Shown: positions 14,806 through 22,732, numbered from the stretch's first letter. The stretch is DNA of 25,657 bases from Planctomycetota bacterium (GCA_021777685.1 JAJYDH010000014.1:1-25657); one strand, 5' to 3'. Notes: generated from the letters alone by a model not told the origin. Program-made: numbers and translations.

Positions 14806-16074
14806 ATGCGAGCGGAAATCATCGCGGTCGGCAGCGAACTGGTCAGCGGGCAGTCCCTCGACACCAACAGCCAGTGGCTGAGCCGGGCGCTAGGGGCGAT
14901 GGGCATTCCTGTCCATTTCCACACCTCGCTCGGCGACGACCTGGCCGAGAACGTCCAGGTCTTCCGGATCGCGGCCGGGCGGGCCGATGTGGTCATCACC
15001 AGCGGCGGCCTCGGCCCGACCCAGGACGACCTGACCCGCGAGGCCCTGGCCGCCGTGGCCGGGGTGGGGCTGGTCGAGGACCCGGCGTCATTGGAGGCCA
15101 TCCGCGCGATGTTCGCCCGCCGGAACCGCGTGATGTCCGAGCGGAACCGCGTCCAGGCCCTCTTCCCCGAGGGCGCCGAGCCCCTGCCCAACGCGATCGG
15201 CACGGCCCCGGGGATCGGCATGAAGGTCGGCGGCTGCCTGTTCTTCTGCCTGCCGGGCGTGCCGAACGAGATGAAGCGGATGTTCGACGAGCAGGTCGCG
15301 CCCCGGCTCCGAAGCTCGGGCCTGGCGACCCGATCGATCGTCCACCGGAAGATCAACATGTTCGGCAAGGGGGAATCCGAGATCGAGGCCGAGGCGCTCG
15401 ACCTGACCGCCCGGGGCCGGGTCCCCGAGGTCGGCATCACCGCCTCCGAGGCCACCATCTCGTTCCGGATCGCGGCCGAGGCCGACACCGAAGACGAGGC
15501 CAACCGCCTCATCGAGCCCACCGTCGCCCTGATCCGCGAGCGGTTCGGCGACCTGATCGTCGGCGAGGGGGCCGAGGACGTGGTCGACGCCCTGGTCCGC
15601 GAGCTGAAGCGGACCGGCCGGTCGATCGCGACGGCCGAATCCTGCACCGGGGGGCTCGTCGCCCGCCTGATCACCTCGGTCCCCGGCGTCAGCCCTCACT
15701 ATCCCGGCGGCCTCGTGACCTATTCCGCCGAGGCCAAGTCGAACCTTCTCGACGTCCCCGAGGCGCTCCTCAAGGCCCACACCGCCGTCAGCCCCGAGGT
15801 CGCCGCCGAGATGGCCCGCCGGGTCCGCGAGCGATTCCGGACCGACCTCGGCCTGTCCGTCACGGGGATCGCCGGCCCCGACACGGACAGCCCCGATCAC
15901 CCCGTCGGCCTGGTCTACCTCGGCCTCTCCACCCCCGAGGAGACCCGGACCCGCAAGATCGAACTCGGCCCCGAGCAGCCCCGCGACGTCATCCAGCGGA
16001 GGGCCGCCAAGCAGGCCATCAACTGGGCCAGGCTGACGCTCAGGCACTTCGAGGATCGTCCCGGCTTCGATTGA
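14806..16074 (+). CDS. cinA: CinA-family protein (MoCF domain plus nicotinamide-nucleotide amidohydrolase)
   Basis: The 422-residue protein has the two CinA parts. Residues 1 to about 170 are a MoCF-type domain (MRAEIIAVGSELVSGQSLDT, then TSGGLGPTQDD at 65-75), and LPGVPNEM follows. After a linker with a KOW-like region, residues from about 265 form the PncC amidase, with TAESCTGGL at 276-284 containing the catalytic Ser279, and VTGIAGPD further on. PncC hydrolyses nicotinamide mononucleotide to nicotinate mononucleotide in pyridine-nucleotide recycling; the N-terminal domain in homologues is an ADP-ribose pyrophosphatase. ATG 14806 has GGAAGGA six bases upstream and gives the standard N-terminus. 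An ORF start at 14722 would add 28 non-family residues. The gene is transcribed divergently from the HNH block. Confidence 0.95.
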   Translation: MRAEIIAVGSELVSGQSLDTNSQWLSRALGAMGIPVHFHTSLGDDLAENVQVFRIAAGRADVVITSGGLGPTQDDLTREALAAVAGVGLVEDPASLEAIRAMFARRNRVMSERNRVQALFPEGAEPLPNAIGTAPGIGMKVGGCLFFCLPGVPNEMKRMFDEQVAPRLRSSGLATRSIVHRKINMFGKGESEIEAEALDLTARGRVPEVGITASEATISFRIAAEADTEDEANRLIEPTVALIRERFGDLIVGEGAEDVVDALVRELKRTGRSIATAESCTGGLVARLITSVPGVSPHYPGGLVTYSAEAKSNLLDVPEALLKAHTAVSPEVAAEMARRVRERFRTDLGLSVTGIAGPDTDSPDHPVGLVYLGLSTPEETRTRKIELGPEQPRDVIQRRAAKQAINWARLTLRHFEDRPGFD

Positions 16075-16188
16075 GGCGAGAAAACCGGGTCCTGGACGCG
16101 AAAACGCTGATAATTCGAGTCATCGAAGAGCGAATATGTCCCGGCCGACCGATCGAGAACCAGGCCAACGGATCGTCCACGGTCCCGA

Positions 16189-16347
16189 TTGGCTTCGAGT
16201 TGGAAAACGCGGTTGGTTCCTCGTAGGGTGGGCACCGCCCACCAACCTTTAGGGAAAAGCTGGTGGGCGGTGCCCACCCTACAAAAGCCGTCGTTGGCTT
16301 TGTGTTGGAAAACGCCAATCGCGATCGTCCGTCGTTGGCTTCGAGTT
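16189..16347 (+). repeat. three imperfect direct repeats around a REP pair
   Basis: TTGGCTTCGAGTTGGAAAAC (16189-16208, continuing GC to 16210), TTGGCTTTGTGTTGGAAAAC (16294-16313, continuing GC to 16315) and a shorter TTGGCTTCGAGTTT (16334-16347) are tandemly arranged. The first two match at 20 of 22 positions and flank the REP pair at 16223-16282. They could be slippage copies or an older target site. The remaining 16075-16188 stretch after cinA has no gene I can support. Confidence 0.6.
16223..16282. repeat. second GTAG-headed REP pair
   Basis: GTAGGGTGGGCACCGCCCAC (continuing CA) at 16223-16244 is a perfect 22-bp inverted match to 16261-16282 across a 16-base spacer. Each arm also folds on itself (GTGGGC-ACC-GCCCAC). 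The GTAGGGTGGG head is shared with the pair at 14601-14683, but the loop sequence differs, so this is a different subfamily of the same REP type. Position: between cinA and the small secreted protein, after both coding ends. Confidence 0.72.
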
Positions 16348-16366
16348 TCATCCGGGAGTCTTCACC

Positions 16367-16624
16367 ATGAGCCGTCGCCAATCCTTCTTCGCCTATCTTG
16401 CCCTGATCGTCGGCGTCGTCTCACTGGCTTCGTCTTTTGCCCGGACGAGTCCCGGCCAGGGGACGACGATCCCCTCCGTTGCGGGTCGATATGCCGTGGC
16501 CGCCGCGGGCGGCACCTCGCCGGACGTCTTCGTCATCGATACGTTCACCGGGCAGACCTGGACCCGTTCGACCTCCGGCTCGGTCCACTGGCGCGACCTC
16601 GGCACACCCGCCGGGGGGAAGTAA
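16367..16624 (+). CDS. small secreted protein, function unknown
   Basis: The 85-residue product starts with ATG 16367, with GGGAG about eight bases upstream. Residues 1-25 (MSRRQSFFAYLALIVGVVSL then ASSFA) form a basic-then-hydrophobic signal peptide. The mature part is about 60 residues and contains GRYAVAAAGGTSPDVFVIDT then FTGQTWTR, and W..LGTP near the end. This G-R-Y ... V-I-D-T-x-T-G-Q-x-W pattern resembles one blade of a beta-propeller or a short beta-sheet unit, and I believe similar small exported proteins occur in planctomycetes. I do not recognise a named family. It ends 57 bp before the amidohydrolase start and may be cotranscribed. Confidence 0.65.
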   Translation: MSRRQSFFAYLALIVGVVSLASSFARTSPGQGTTIPSVAGRYAVAAAGGTSPDVFVIDTFTGQTWTRSTSGSVHWRDLGTPAGGK

Positions 16625-16681
16625 GCTCGGCTCCGCCTCATCGCGATTGGGTTCCTCTTGACGCACCTCGGAGATGACACC

Positions 16682-18010
16682 TTGCTCCCCTCGTCGACCT
16701 GGCTCCTGGCCGCGATTCTCTGCCCCGCCTTGCCCCCGGCCGAGGAAGCCGACCCGATCGTCTACGTCAAGGCGGGTAAACTCTTCGACGGGACCGGAGA
16801 TTCGACCGCGTCCGACCGGGTGATCGTGGTCGAGGAGGGGCGGATCAAGGCGGTGGGTTTGAATTCCGAGATCGCGATCCCGCCCGGGTCAAAGGTCGTC
16901 GACCTTTCCGGGGCGACGGTCCTCCCCGGCCTGATCGACGCCCACACCCATCTCGGTTCGAGGGCCGACCGCTACGACGAGGTCACGCGGTTCAAGGACA
17001 CGCCGAACTACAACGCCTTCGCGGCGGTTTTGAACGCGAAGAAGACCCTGGAGGCCGGCTTCACGACCGTCCGCGACGTCGGTTCGAAGCCGTTCCTGGC
17101 GGTCGACCTCCGCGACCAGATCGACGAGGGATTCCTGATCGGCCCCCGGGTCGTGGCGAGCGGGCCGGGGATCTCGATGACGGGGGGCCACGGCGACATG
17201 AACCGGTACGCGCCGCAGGTCCGCGTGACCATGTTCCCCGAGCAGCGCGACTTCCGGATCGCCGACGGGGTCGACCAGGTCCGCCAGGTCGTCCGGGCGC
17301 AGATCAAGTACGGGGTCGACGTGATCAAGGTCCACGCCTCGGGCGGCGTGCTCTCCCGGGGCGACGCGCCGGGCGCGCCCCAGTACTCCGTCGAGGAGTT
17401 GCGGACCATCGTGCTGGAAGCCCACGCCCTCGGCCGGAAGGTCGCCGCTCACGCCCACGGCGCCCAGGGGATCAAGAACGCCGTGACCGCCGGCGTCGAC
17501 TCGATCGAGCACGGCAGCCTGATCGACGACGAGGGCATCCGGATGATGGTCAACGCGGGGACCTGGCTCGTCTCGGACATCTACAACGACGACTACCTGC
17601 TCGGCAAGGCGATCGAATTCAAGCTGCCGCAGGAGTCGATCGACAAGGAGAAGGCCATCGGCCAGGCCCAGCGCGACAACTTCGCGAAGTGCGTCAAGGC
17701 CGGCGTCAGGATCGCCTTCGGCACCGACGCCGGCGTCTACCCCCACGGCGACAACGCCAGGCAGTTCGCCTACATGGTCAAGTACGGCCTGACCCCCGCC
17801 CGGGCCATCCGGTCGGCGACCTTCGACGCCGCCGAACTGCTGGGGCGGGCCGGGCAGGTCGGCAAGGTCGCCCCGGGCCACTTCGCCGACCTGATCGCCG
17901 TCAAGGGCGACCCCCTGGCCGACGTCCGTGCCCTGGAAAATGTTGGGTTCGTCATGAAAGGAGGGGCGATCGTCAAGGACGCCCTCACGCGCGATCGTCC
18001 GGCGCCGTGA
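16682..18010 (+). CDS. secreted metal-dependent amidohydrolase (Xaa-Pro dipeptidase/imidazolonepropionase-like family)
   Basis: The 442-residue protein has all amidohydrolase metal ligands: DAHTHLG (His88, His90), a lysine in VIKVHASGG (Lys216, likely carboxylated), AAHAHG (His257), SIEHG (His277) and GTDAG (Asp349). The closing FADLIAVKGDPLADV motif is typical of the subfamily that includes prolidase-like and carnosinase-like enzymes; the substrate is unknown. A hydrophobic segment STWLLAAILCPALPPAEE at the N-terminus suggests export, although no basic residue precedes it. I chose TTG 16682 because GGAG at 16670-16673 lies eight bases upstream; an in-frame TTG at 16658 lacks a ribosome site. 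The last 26 bases overlap the 3' end of the convergent MFS gene. Confidence 0.88.
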   Translation: MLPSSTWLLAAILCPALPPAEEADPIVYVKAGKLFDGTGDSTASDRVIVVEEGRIKAVGLNSEIAIPPGSKVVDLSGATVLPGLIDAHTHLGSRADRYDEVTRFKDTPNYNAFAAVLNAKKTLEAGFTTVRDVGSKPFLAVDLRDQIDEGFLIGPRVVASGPGISMTGGHGDMNRYAPQVRVTMFPEQRDFRIADGVDQVRQVVRAQIKYGVDVIKVHASGGVLSRGDAPGAPQYSVEELRTIVLEAHALGRKVAAHAHGAQGIKNAVTAGVDSIEHGSLIDDEGIRMMVNAGTWLVSDIYNDDYLLGKAIEFKLPQESIDKEKAIGQAQRDNFAKCVKAGVRIAFGTDAGVYPHGDNARQFAYMVKYGLTPARAIRSATFDAAELLGRAGQVGKVAPGHFADLIAVKGDPLADVRALENVGFVMKGGAIVKDALTRDRPAP

Positions 18011-19301
18011 CCAGGAACGGCTCGACCTCGTCGACCTCGTCCTTGCCCGGCTTGCCCAGGTCCATGATCGCCCCCAGGCGACCGACCTTCGGCCAGGAGA
18101 CGAGGACCGTCAGGACGACCACGATCGTCCCGATCCCGCCCCCGACCACCGAGGCGACCGGGCCGAAATAGTGGGCCGTCATCCCCGACTCGAACCCCCC
18201 CAGCTCGTTGGAACTGCCGATGAAGATCGAGTTCACCGCCGCGACCCGGCCCCGCATCGATTCTGGCGTGAGAACCTGGACGAGTGTGGATCTCACGACC
18301 ACGCTGACCATGTCCAGGGAGCCGGTGACCGCCAGCAAGGCGAATGACAGGTAGGGGTTGCGCGAGAGGCCGAAGCCGATCGTCGCCGCGCCGAAGCCGG
18401 CCACGGCCCAGAGCAACGCCGGGCCGGCCCGGCGGAGCGGCGGCCGGTGGGCGAGCGTCAGGGCCGTCAACGCCGCCCCGATCGAGGGTGCCGCGCGGAG
18501 CCAGCCCAGCCCGACCGGGCCGATCTGGAGGATGTCCCGGGCGAAGACCGGCAGGAGGGCGACCGCCCCGCCCAGCAGGACGGCGAAGAGGTCCAGGGTG
18601 ATCGCGGCCAGGATCAGCTCGGACCGCCGGACGAACTTCAGGCCGGCCAGCAAGGACCCCAGCGAGACCGGCTCGGCACTCCGCCCCACCTCGGTCGGCC
18701 TGAGCGAGCCGAACAGCTCGATGACCACCAGCGAGAACCCGAAGCCGATGATGTAAACCCAGGTCGCACCGCCGGTCAGGGCGATCACCAGCCCGCCCAG
18801 TGCCGGGCCGGCGACCGAGGCGACCTGCCAGCCGCTGCTGTTCCAGGTCACGGCGACCCCGACCAGGTGGTCGGGGACCAACTGCCGGAGGATCGCCCCT
18901 CGCGAGGGCCGGCTGATCGCCGAGGCGATCCCGGCGAGGGCCACGGCGGCGTAAATCAGGCCGACCGGCCCCCGGCGGTAGGACAGGACGGCCAGCCAGA
19001 GCGAGGCCAGGGCCATCAGGACCTGCGAGGCCACCATCAGGGTCTTCCGGCTGTAGCGGTCGGACACATGCCCGGCCGGCAGGGTCAGCAAGAGCAGTGG
19101 GGCGAACATCGTCAGGCCGACCAGCCCGAGCGCGGTGGTCGACCGGGTCCGCTCGTAAAGCTCCCAGCCGACGGCGATGACCTGCATCTCGGCCGCGGCC
19201 GAGGCCATGATCCCGCCCATCAGGTATCGGCGATAATGGACCAGCCGGAAGGGTGCGTAGGGGTCGTGTCGGACCTCGTTCGCGGGGTCGCCATTGTCCA
19301 T
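17985..19301 (-). CDS. MFS transporter (EntS-like MFS_3 family)
   Basis: The 438-residue protein has 12 predicted membrane segments in two halves. GHVSDRYSRKTLM at about 77-89 is the loop 2-3 motif A of the major facilitator superfamily. ISRPSRGAILRQLVP and WQVASVAGPALGGL are typical of the enterobactin-exporter-like MFS_3 branch, as is STLVQVLTPESMRGRVAAVN in the second half. Members export siderophores, macrolides or other small molecules; the substrate cannot be read from sequence. ATG 19301 has GAGG about four to five bases upstream. Its 3' end overlaps the amidohydrolase stop region by 26 bp on the opposite strand, with no terminator hairpin between them. Confidence 0.9.
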   Translation of the reverse strand: MDNGDPANEVRHDPYAPFRLVHYRRYLMGGIMASAAAEMQVIAVGWELYERTRSTTALGLVGLTMFAPLLLLTLPAGHVSDRYSRKTLMVASQVLMALASLWLAVLSYRRGPVGLIYAAVALAGIASAISRPSRGAILRQLVPDHLVGVAVTWNSSGWQVASVAGPALGGLVIALTGGATWVYIIGFGFSLVVIELFGSLRPTEVGRSAEPVSLGSLLAGLKFVRRSELILAAITLDLFAVLLGGAVALLPVFARDILQIGPVGLGWLRAAPSIGAALTALTLAHRPPLRRAGPALLWAVAGFGAATIGFGLSRNPYLSFALLAVTGSLDMVSVVVRSTLVQVLTPESMRGRVAAVNSIFIGSSNELGGFESGMTAHYFGPVASVVGGGIGTIVVVLTVLVSWPKVGRLGAIMDLGKPGKDEVDEVEPFLVTAPDDRA

Positions 19302-19391
19302 GAAGCCTCGTCCGATGATCCCAGGGGAGCCTCATCCGAGGCCCTCAATCGTCTATTATGACGGCCGATCAAGGGCGCTTCCCGGAGGGTA

Positions 19392-19535
19392 GGGCTTGCT
19401 CCAATACCGTTGAATGAACCGTAAGCCTCGAAGCACCAACGATCTCTGGTCCCCTCTCCCACAAGGGGAGAGGGGGCCAGAAAGACCCATCCTCGCCTCG
19501 ACTTACGGTTCATTCAAAGGTATTGGGGCTTGCTC
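19392..19535. mobile_element. MITE-like element of 124 bp with 24-bp terminal inverted repeats and a 10-bp target duplication
   Basis: The element spans 19402-19525. Its ends are CAATACCGTTGAATGAACCG continuing TAAG (19402-19425), and the reverse complement at 19502-19525 with one mismatch (23 of 24). GGGCTTGCTC occurs directly outside both ends (19392-19401 and 19526-19535), as expected for a transposition target duplication. The interior is not coding. It contains a hairpin, TCTGGTCCCCTCTCCC at 19445-19460 against 19466-19481 (15 of 16). Ten-base duplications are usual for IS4-family transposases, which is the best guess for the mobilising enzyme. The rest of 19302-19654 has no gene I can support. 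Confidence 0.8.
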
Positions 19536-19660
19536 CGCCGATGACCCGTCTCGCGGCAGGGCAGGTGTCGCCGAACGGTAGGTGTCACGCGAGATCAGGT
19601 TGTGCCGGGCAAAGCCGACATGAGTTTTACCGCCAGAGACCAACTGAGAGGTAAACGATT

Positions 19661-20053
19661 CTCCGCGCGATCCGCGACGGGGGGCTCGACTCCAACGGCC
19701 TCGGCGCGTGGTCCGTTCTGCCGGCGCCCGGATATCACGGTCGGGCGGGCTTCGAGCGGTTCTTCCCAACGTTTCGCGACGAGGGGGTCTGGCGTGTCTC
19801 GCCGGACCTGATCCCCGCGCACTCGTTGCACTCGGCCTCCGGGACGATCAGCCTGGCGCTCGAGGCTCACGGGCCGAACCTGGGCATCGGCGGCACACCC
19901 GACGGCGAGTCCGAGGCCCTGCGACTCGTATCGACCCCTCTGGCGACCGGCGCGACGCCCGGCGCCTGGGTGATCCGATCGGGGCGGGACGCCGAGAGCG
20001 ACGGGACCGCGCCGGCCGCTGATTACCGGGCGCTGGCCGCGCCCTCGGAGGAT
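19661..20053 (+). pseudogene. remnant of a ketosynthase / chain-length-factor gene
   Basis: The frame from 19661 reads RAIRDGGLDSNGLGAWSVLP, then GFERFFPTFRDEGVWRVSPD, then the ketosynthase core LIPAHSLHSASGTISLALEA, HGPNLGIGGTPDGESEALRL and, after a short gap, GAWVIRSGRD. The HSASGT-[AI] and GPN-[LF]-G-[IV]-GG strings are the part that follows the active site in beta-ketoacyl synthase and chain-length-factor proteins. There is no start region (in-frame TAA at 19652-19654), no N-terminal half and no clear C-terminal part after about 20053. About 130 residues survive of a protein of about 350-400. It lies 126 bp downstream of the MITE-like element. Confidence 0.7.
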
Positions 20054-20206
20054 CGGCGAGGGCCGAGATTGCTTGTCATTCCGGGCTGCTCGACGCGACT
20101 TCTTCGATCCATGAATCCCCGACCCGGTGGTTCGAGCCGGAGGCCCTCCGGGGCGACCGGGGTGCGATCCCCCCACCCCATTTCGGCCCGATCCGGGAGC
20201 GCGGGG

Positions 20207-20455
20207 ATGAACGCGACTGACGACATCTGGATCACCGGGATCGGGGACTGCACGTCCGTCGGCGACGACTCCGCGACGATCGGCTCGAACCTTCTCCAAG
20301 GCCGGTCGGGGATCCGGGCGGTCGAGGAGTTCCCGATCGCCGAACACCCGAGCCGGATCGCCGGGCGGGCCGCGCGCATCCCCTGTCCCGAGGGCTGGGA
20401 ACCGGCGGAATTCGACGCGCGCCGCCCGCTCGAACTGCAGGTGCCCTGGTGCTGA
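20207..20455 (+). pseudogene. truncated beta-ketoacyl-ACP synthase, N-terminal fragment
   Basis: ATG 20207 has GGGAG seven bases upstream. It opens an 82-codon frame beginning MNATDDIWITGIGDCTSVGD, then NLLQGRSGIRAVEEFPIAEH. This is the start of a FabF/KAS-II-like ketosynthase, where D-[IV]-W-I-T-G-[IV]-G is followed by a small loop and a G-R-S-G-I motif. A normal protein has about 400 residues including the Cys-His-His triad. Here TGA at 20453-20455 ends it before any catalytic residue. It follows the other ketosynthase remnant in the same frame and direction, so the two were probably neighbours in one lipid or polyketide operon. The intact ribosome site means that a short peptide might still be made. 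Confidence 0.72.
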
Positions 20456-20522
20456 ACCGAGGCCCTGCGCGATTCGGGCTGACGGCGCCGGGATGAAGGG
20501 GGACGCCCGCGACACCACTCAC

Positions 20523-20557
20523 CCCCGGCCCCACTCTCAAAGCGAGAGGGGCCGGGG
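20523..20557. terminator. GC-rich hairpin after the RND adaptor gene
   Basis: CCCCGGCCC at 20523-20531 pairs perfectly with GGGCCGGGG at 20549-20557, and CTCTC at 20534-20538 pairs with GAGAG at 20544-20548 inside it. The hairpin is 35 bases downstream of the adaptor stop codon on the minus strand. No T-run follows, so it may be a stem-only terminator or a dispersed palindromic repeat. Confidence 0.45.
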
Positions 20558-20591
20558 AATCGGCCCTCAGACTCGTCGCGACTAGCCTCTC

Positions 20592-22067
20592 TCAATGGCC
20601 CGACGCGGCGACCTTCTTCGTCTCGGGCTTGACGGGCGTCCCCTCCGCGAGGCTGCCGTTGTAGCTGGAGATCACGACGTCGTCGTCGGTCAAGCCGCTG
20701 AGGATCTCGGTCTCGACGCCGTTGTCGTTGCCGACCTGGACCTTGACGAGGTGGGCCTTGCCGTCCTTGACGACGTAGACCCCCCCCTCACCGGTCCCGG
20801 ACTGGCCCAGGAGCGCCGAAGACGGGATGGTCACGCTGTCCGGCGAGGCGGCCTGGAGCACGACCGTCATCCGGCCGTACATCCCCTCGCGGAGCTTGCC
20901 GTCGGGGTTGGGCAGGTCGACCTCGGTCCGCATATTCCGGCTGGAGGGGTCCTCGGTCCAGGAATAGCGGGAAACGACCCCCTCGAAGGTCCGACCGGGC
21001 AGGGCGACAATCTGGAACTTGGCCTTGTCCCCCTTGTCGACGAACGGGACGTCGGTGTCGGGGATCGGCAGGACGACGCGCATCAGGTCCGTCGTGGCCA
21101 CGGCGAGCACCGGATCGTTGCCGCCGTCGGAGGCGGAGCGGATGAAATCGCCCGGGTGGAAGGTCCGGACGGTGATCACGCCGTCATAGGGCGACGTGAT
21201 CCGCGTGTAATCCTGCATGACCTTGGCCTTGCCGAGGTTCGCCTCGGCGACTTCGACATTGGCCTTGGCCTCGATGAGGTCGGCCTGGGCCTCCTCGACC
21301 AGCGCCGCCTTGTTCATCACCACCGCCTTGGCCGAGAGGACCTCGGCCTTGGCGACGCCGACGTCGGCCTTGGCGACGTCGAACCGGTCCTGCTGCTCGT
21401 CCTCCAGCTTGGCCTCGACGGCCCCTTTGGCGACGAGCCCGTGAATCCGGACCAGTTGCTTCTCCTGCAACTCCTGGTTGGAGACCTTGGCGACGATCAT
21501 GGTCTCGGCCTGCTTGACCATCGCCTCGGCGGCGTCCTTGGCGGCCTGGGCGCTGCGAATCTTCGCGTCGGCGACCCGGACCATCGCCCTGGCCTGGTCG
21601 AGCGCCGCCTTGTTCTGGTCGACCGCCTTGTCGACCTCGGGGTCCTCGATCACGGCGAGGAGCTGGCCGACCTTCACGCGGTCGCCGATGTCGACGTTCT
21701 GGACCTTCAGATAGCCCGAGACCTTGGCGTAGAGCGCGGCATGCTTGAAGGCGTGGACCGAGGCGGCCTGCGTGGTGCTCCTCTCGATGCCTCCCTTGCG
21801 CGGGTGCGACGCCTCGACCGGCAGTCCCGCGGACGCCTTGTGCTCGCCGTGTTCGGACTCTCCGTGGTGCTCCGCCGGCTTGCCGCCGTCCTTCGTCATG
21901 AAGAAATAAGCGCCCGCCCCGCCGGCCAGGCCCAGGACGATGACGACGACGATCCAGGCCCGCGAACCCCCGGGGGCGACGGCCCCCGATGAGTTCGGCC
22001 GGGAGGGCGATGCTGATGTCTCCGCCCGGGCGGGCGGAGTGGCGACCGATGTCCCATGAGCGTCCAC
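20592..22067 (-). CDS. efflux RND transporter periplasmic adaptor subunit (HlyD/CusB-like)
   Basis: The 491-residue protein has a membrane anchor at about 37-57 (AWIVVVIVLGLAGGAGAYFF). A His-rich stretch follows (EHHGESEHGEHK, His67, 68, 73, 76). Then come a lipoyl-like half (LYAKVSGYLKVQNVDIGDRV KVGQLLAVIEDPE), a long Ala/Lys/Glu/Val-rich helical hairpin at about 145-275, the returning half-motif ITSPYDGVITVRTFHPGDFI, and beta-barrel and membrane-proximal domains. It links an inner-membrane RND pump to an outer-membrane channel. The His cluster is reminiscent of metal-efflux adaptors but is not proof. The start is GTG 22067, with GGGAG ten bases upstream; no in-frame ATG lies near. A permease gene is divergent, 1.2 kb away, rather than directly downstream as is usual. 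Confidence 0.9.
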   Translation of the reverse strand: MDAHGTSVATPPARAETSASPSRPNSSGAVAPGGSRAWIVVVIVLGLAGGAGAYFFMTKDGGKPAEHHGESEHGEHKASAGLPVEASHPRKGGIERSTTQAASVHAFKHAALYAKVSGYLKVQNVDIGDRVKVGQLLAVIEDPEVDKAVDQNKAALDQARAMVRVADAKIRSAQAAKDAAEAMVKQAETMIVAKVSNQELQEKQLVRIHGLVAKGAVEAKLEDEQQDRFDVAKADVGVAKAEVLSAKAVVMNKAALVEEAQADLIEAKANVEVAEANLGKAKVMQDYTRITSPYDGVITVRTFHPGDFIRSASDGGNDPVLAVATTDLMRVVLPIPDTDVPFVDKGDKAKFQIVALPGRTFEGVVSRYSWTEDPSSRNMRTEVDLPNPDGKLREGMYGRMTVVLQAASPDSVTIPSSALLGQSGTGEGGVYVVKDGKAHLVKVQVGNDNGVETEILSGLTDDDVVISSYNGSLAEGTPVKPETKKVAASGH

Positions 22068-22257
22068 GATGGTTTGACTCCCGATTGGGGGTGATGGTGG
22101 GTGAAGTTGCGACGACGTCGGATGAGTGAGAGCAGCCCGACCCGCTCCCGAGGAGGCAACCCGCGTGGCGCCGATCGGCCCGCGGCCGCGAGATCCTGTG
22201 CGAGATCCGGGGAGGATTCGTCGGCTCGGAGGACGATCCCCCCGGGGCGGACGGCCC

Positions 22258-22611
22258 TCAACAACGAAGTGGGACGGAAGAGTGGGGCAGGGCGAGGACG
22301 TCCGGGCTTCGGCGGCCGGGGTCGGACGAGAGGCGGCCGGAAGGTCGTCCGGTCCGGCGAGCGGGTTCGCGATCCCAGGGCGAGCGAAGTCCCGGCCCGG
22401 CCGCCAGCCGCTCGAAGAAGGACCGATCGACCTCCTCCGGAGCGATGGCGTCGAGGCGCGGCCGGCCCTTGGGACGGCAATCGGTGAAGGCGTGATTCTT
22501 GGCCCGCCCGAAGGCGCGGGCGCGCTCGAACGGCCGGCAGGCCATCAGGGCGCCGCCCAGGACGATGACCAGGCCGAGGAGTGCGAGGAGTCGGGAGGCG
22601 CCGCGCGACAT
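22258..22611 (-). CDS. putative small lipoprotein, function unknown
   Basis: ATG 22611 opens a 117-residue frame beginning MSRGASRLLALLGLVIVLGG then ALMAC. This is a basic start, a hydrophobic core and a lipobox-like LMAC ending at Cys25. A purine-rich GGGGAAG lies just upstream, and a good promoter is 38 bases further up at 22649-22677. The first 75 codons have the G/C-ending pattern of local genes; the last part (RTGRPSGRLSSDPGRRSPD) is Arg/Pro/Ser-rich and less convincing, so the true end or frame could differ. No family recognised. It is followed by the RND adaptor after 190 bp and probably shares its transcript, which would make it an accessory of that efflux system (inference). Confidence 0.5.
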   Translation of the reverse strand: MSRGASRLLALLGLVIVLGGALMACRPFERARAFGRAKNHAFTDCRPKGRPRLDAIAPEEVDRSFFERLAAGPGLRSPWDREPARRTGRPSGRLSSDPGRRSPDVLALPHSSVPLRC

Positions 22612-22648
22612 CGAGCTTCCCCGATCGTGAGGGACTTCTACTCCCCTA

Positions 22649-22677
22649 AGCATAGAGACAATCAGATGCGAGGTCAA
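22649..22677 (-). promoter_or_regulatory. sigma70-type promoter for the lipoprotein-adaptor pair
   Basis: On the minus strand TTGACC (22677-22672) is followed by a 17-bp spacer and TATGCT (22654-22649). The -35 matches five of six and the -10 four of six. Transcription would start near 22642, about 30 bases before ATG 22611. Confidence 0.55.
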
Positions 22678-22732
22678 CATGTTGTTTCCCAATCGGCGAT
22701 CGGCCCCAGGCTGGCTCTTGGCGAGATTGAGG

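Noticed and set aside
14763..16226. Alternative plus-strand frame across cinA
   Set aside because: It overlaps CinA in another frame; the translation is Arg/Pro/Gly-rich and has no family features.
19536..19654. Possible minus-strand coding scrap reading KTHVGFARHNLISRDTYRSA
   Set aside because: The segment looks protein-like, but I could not connect it to any family, and it has no start, ribosome site or conserved neighbour.
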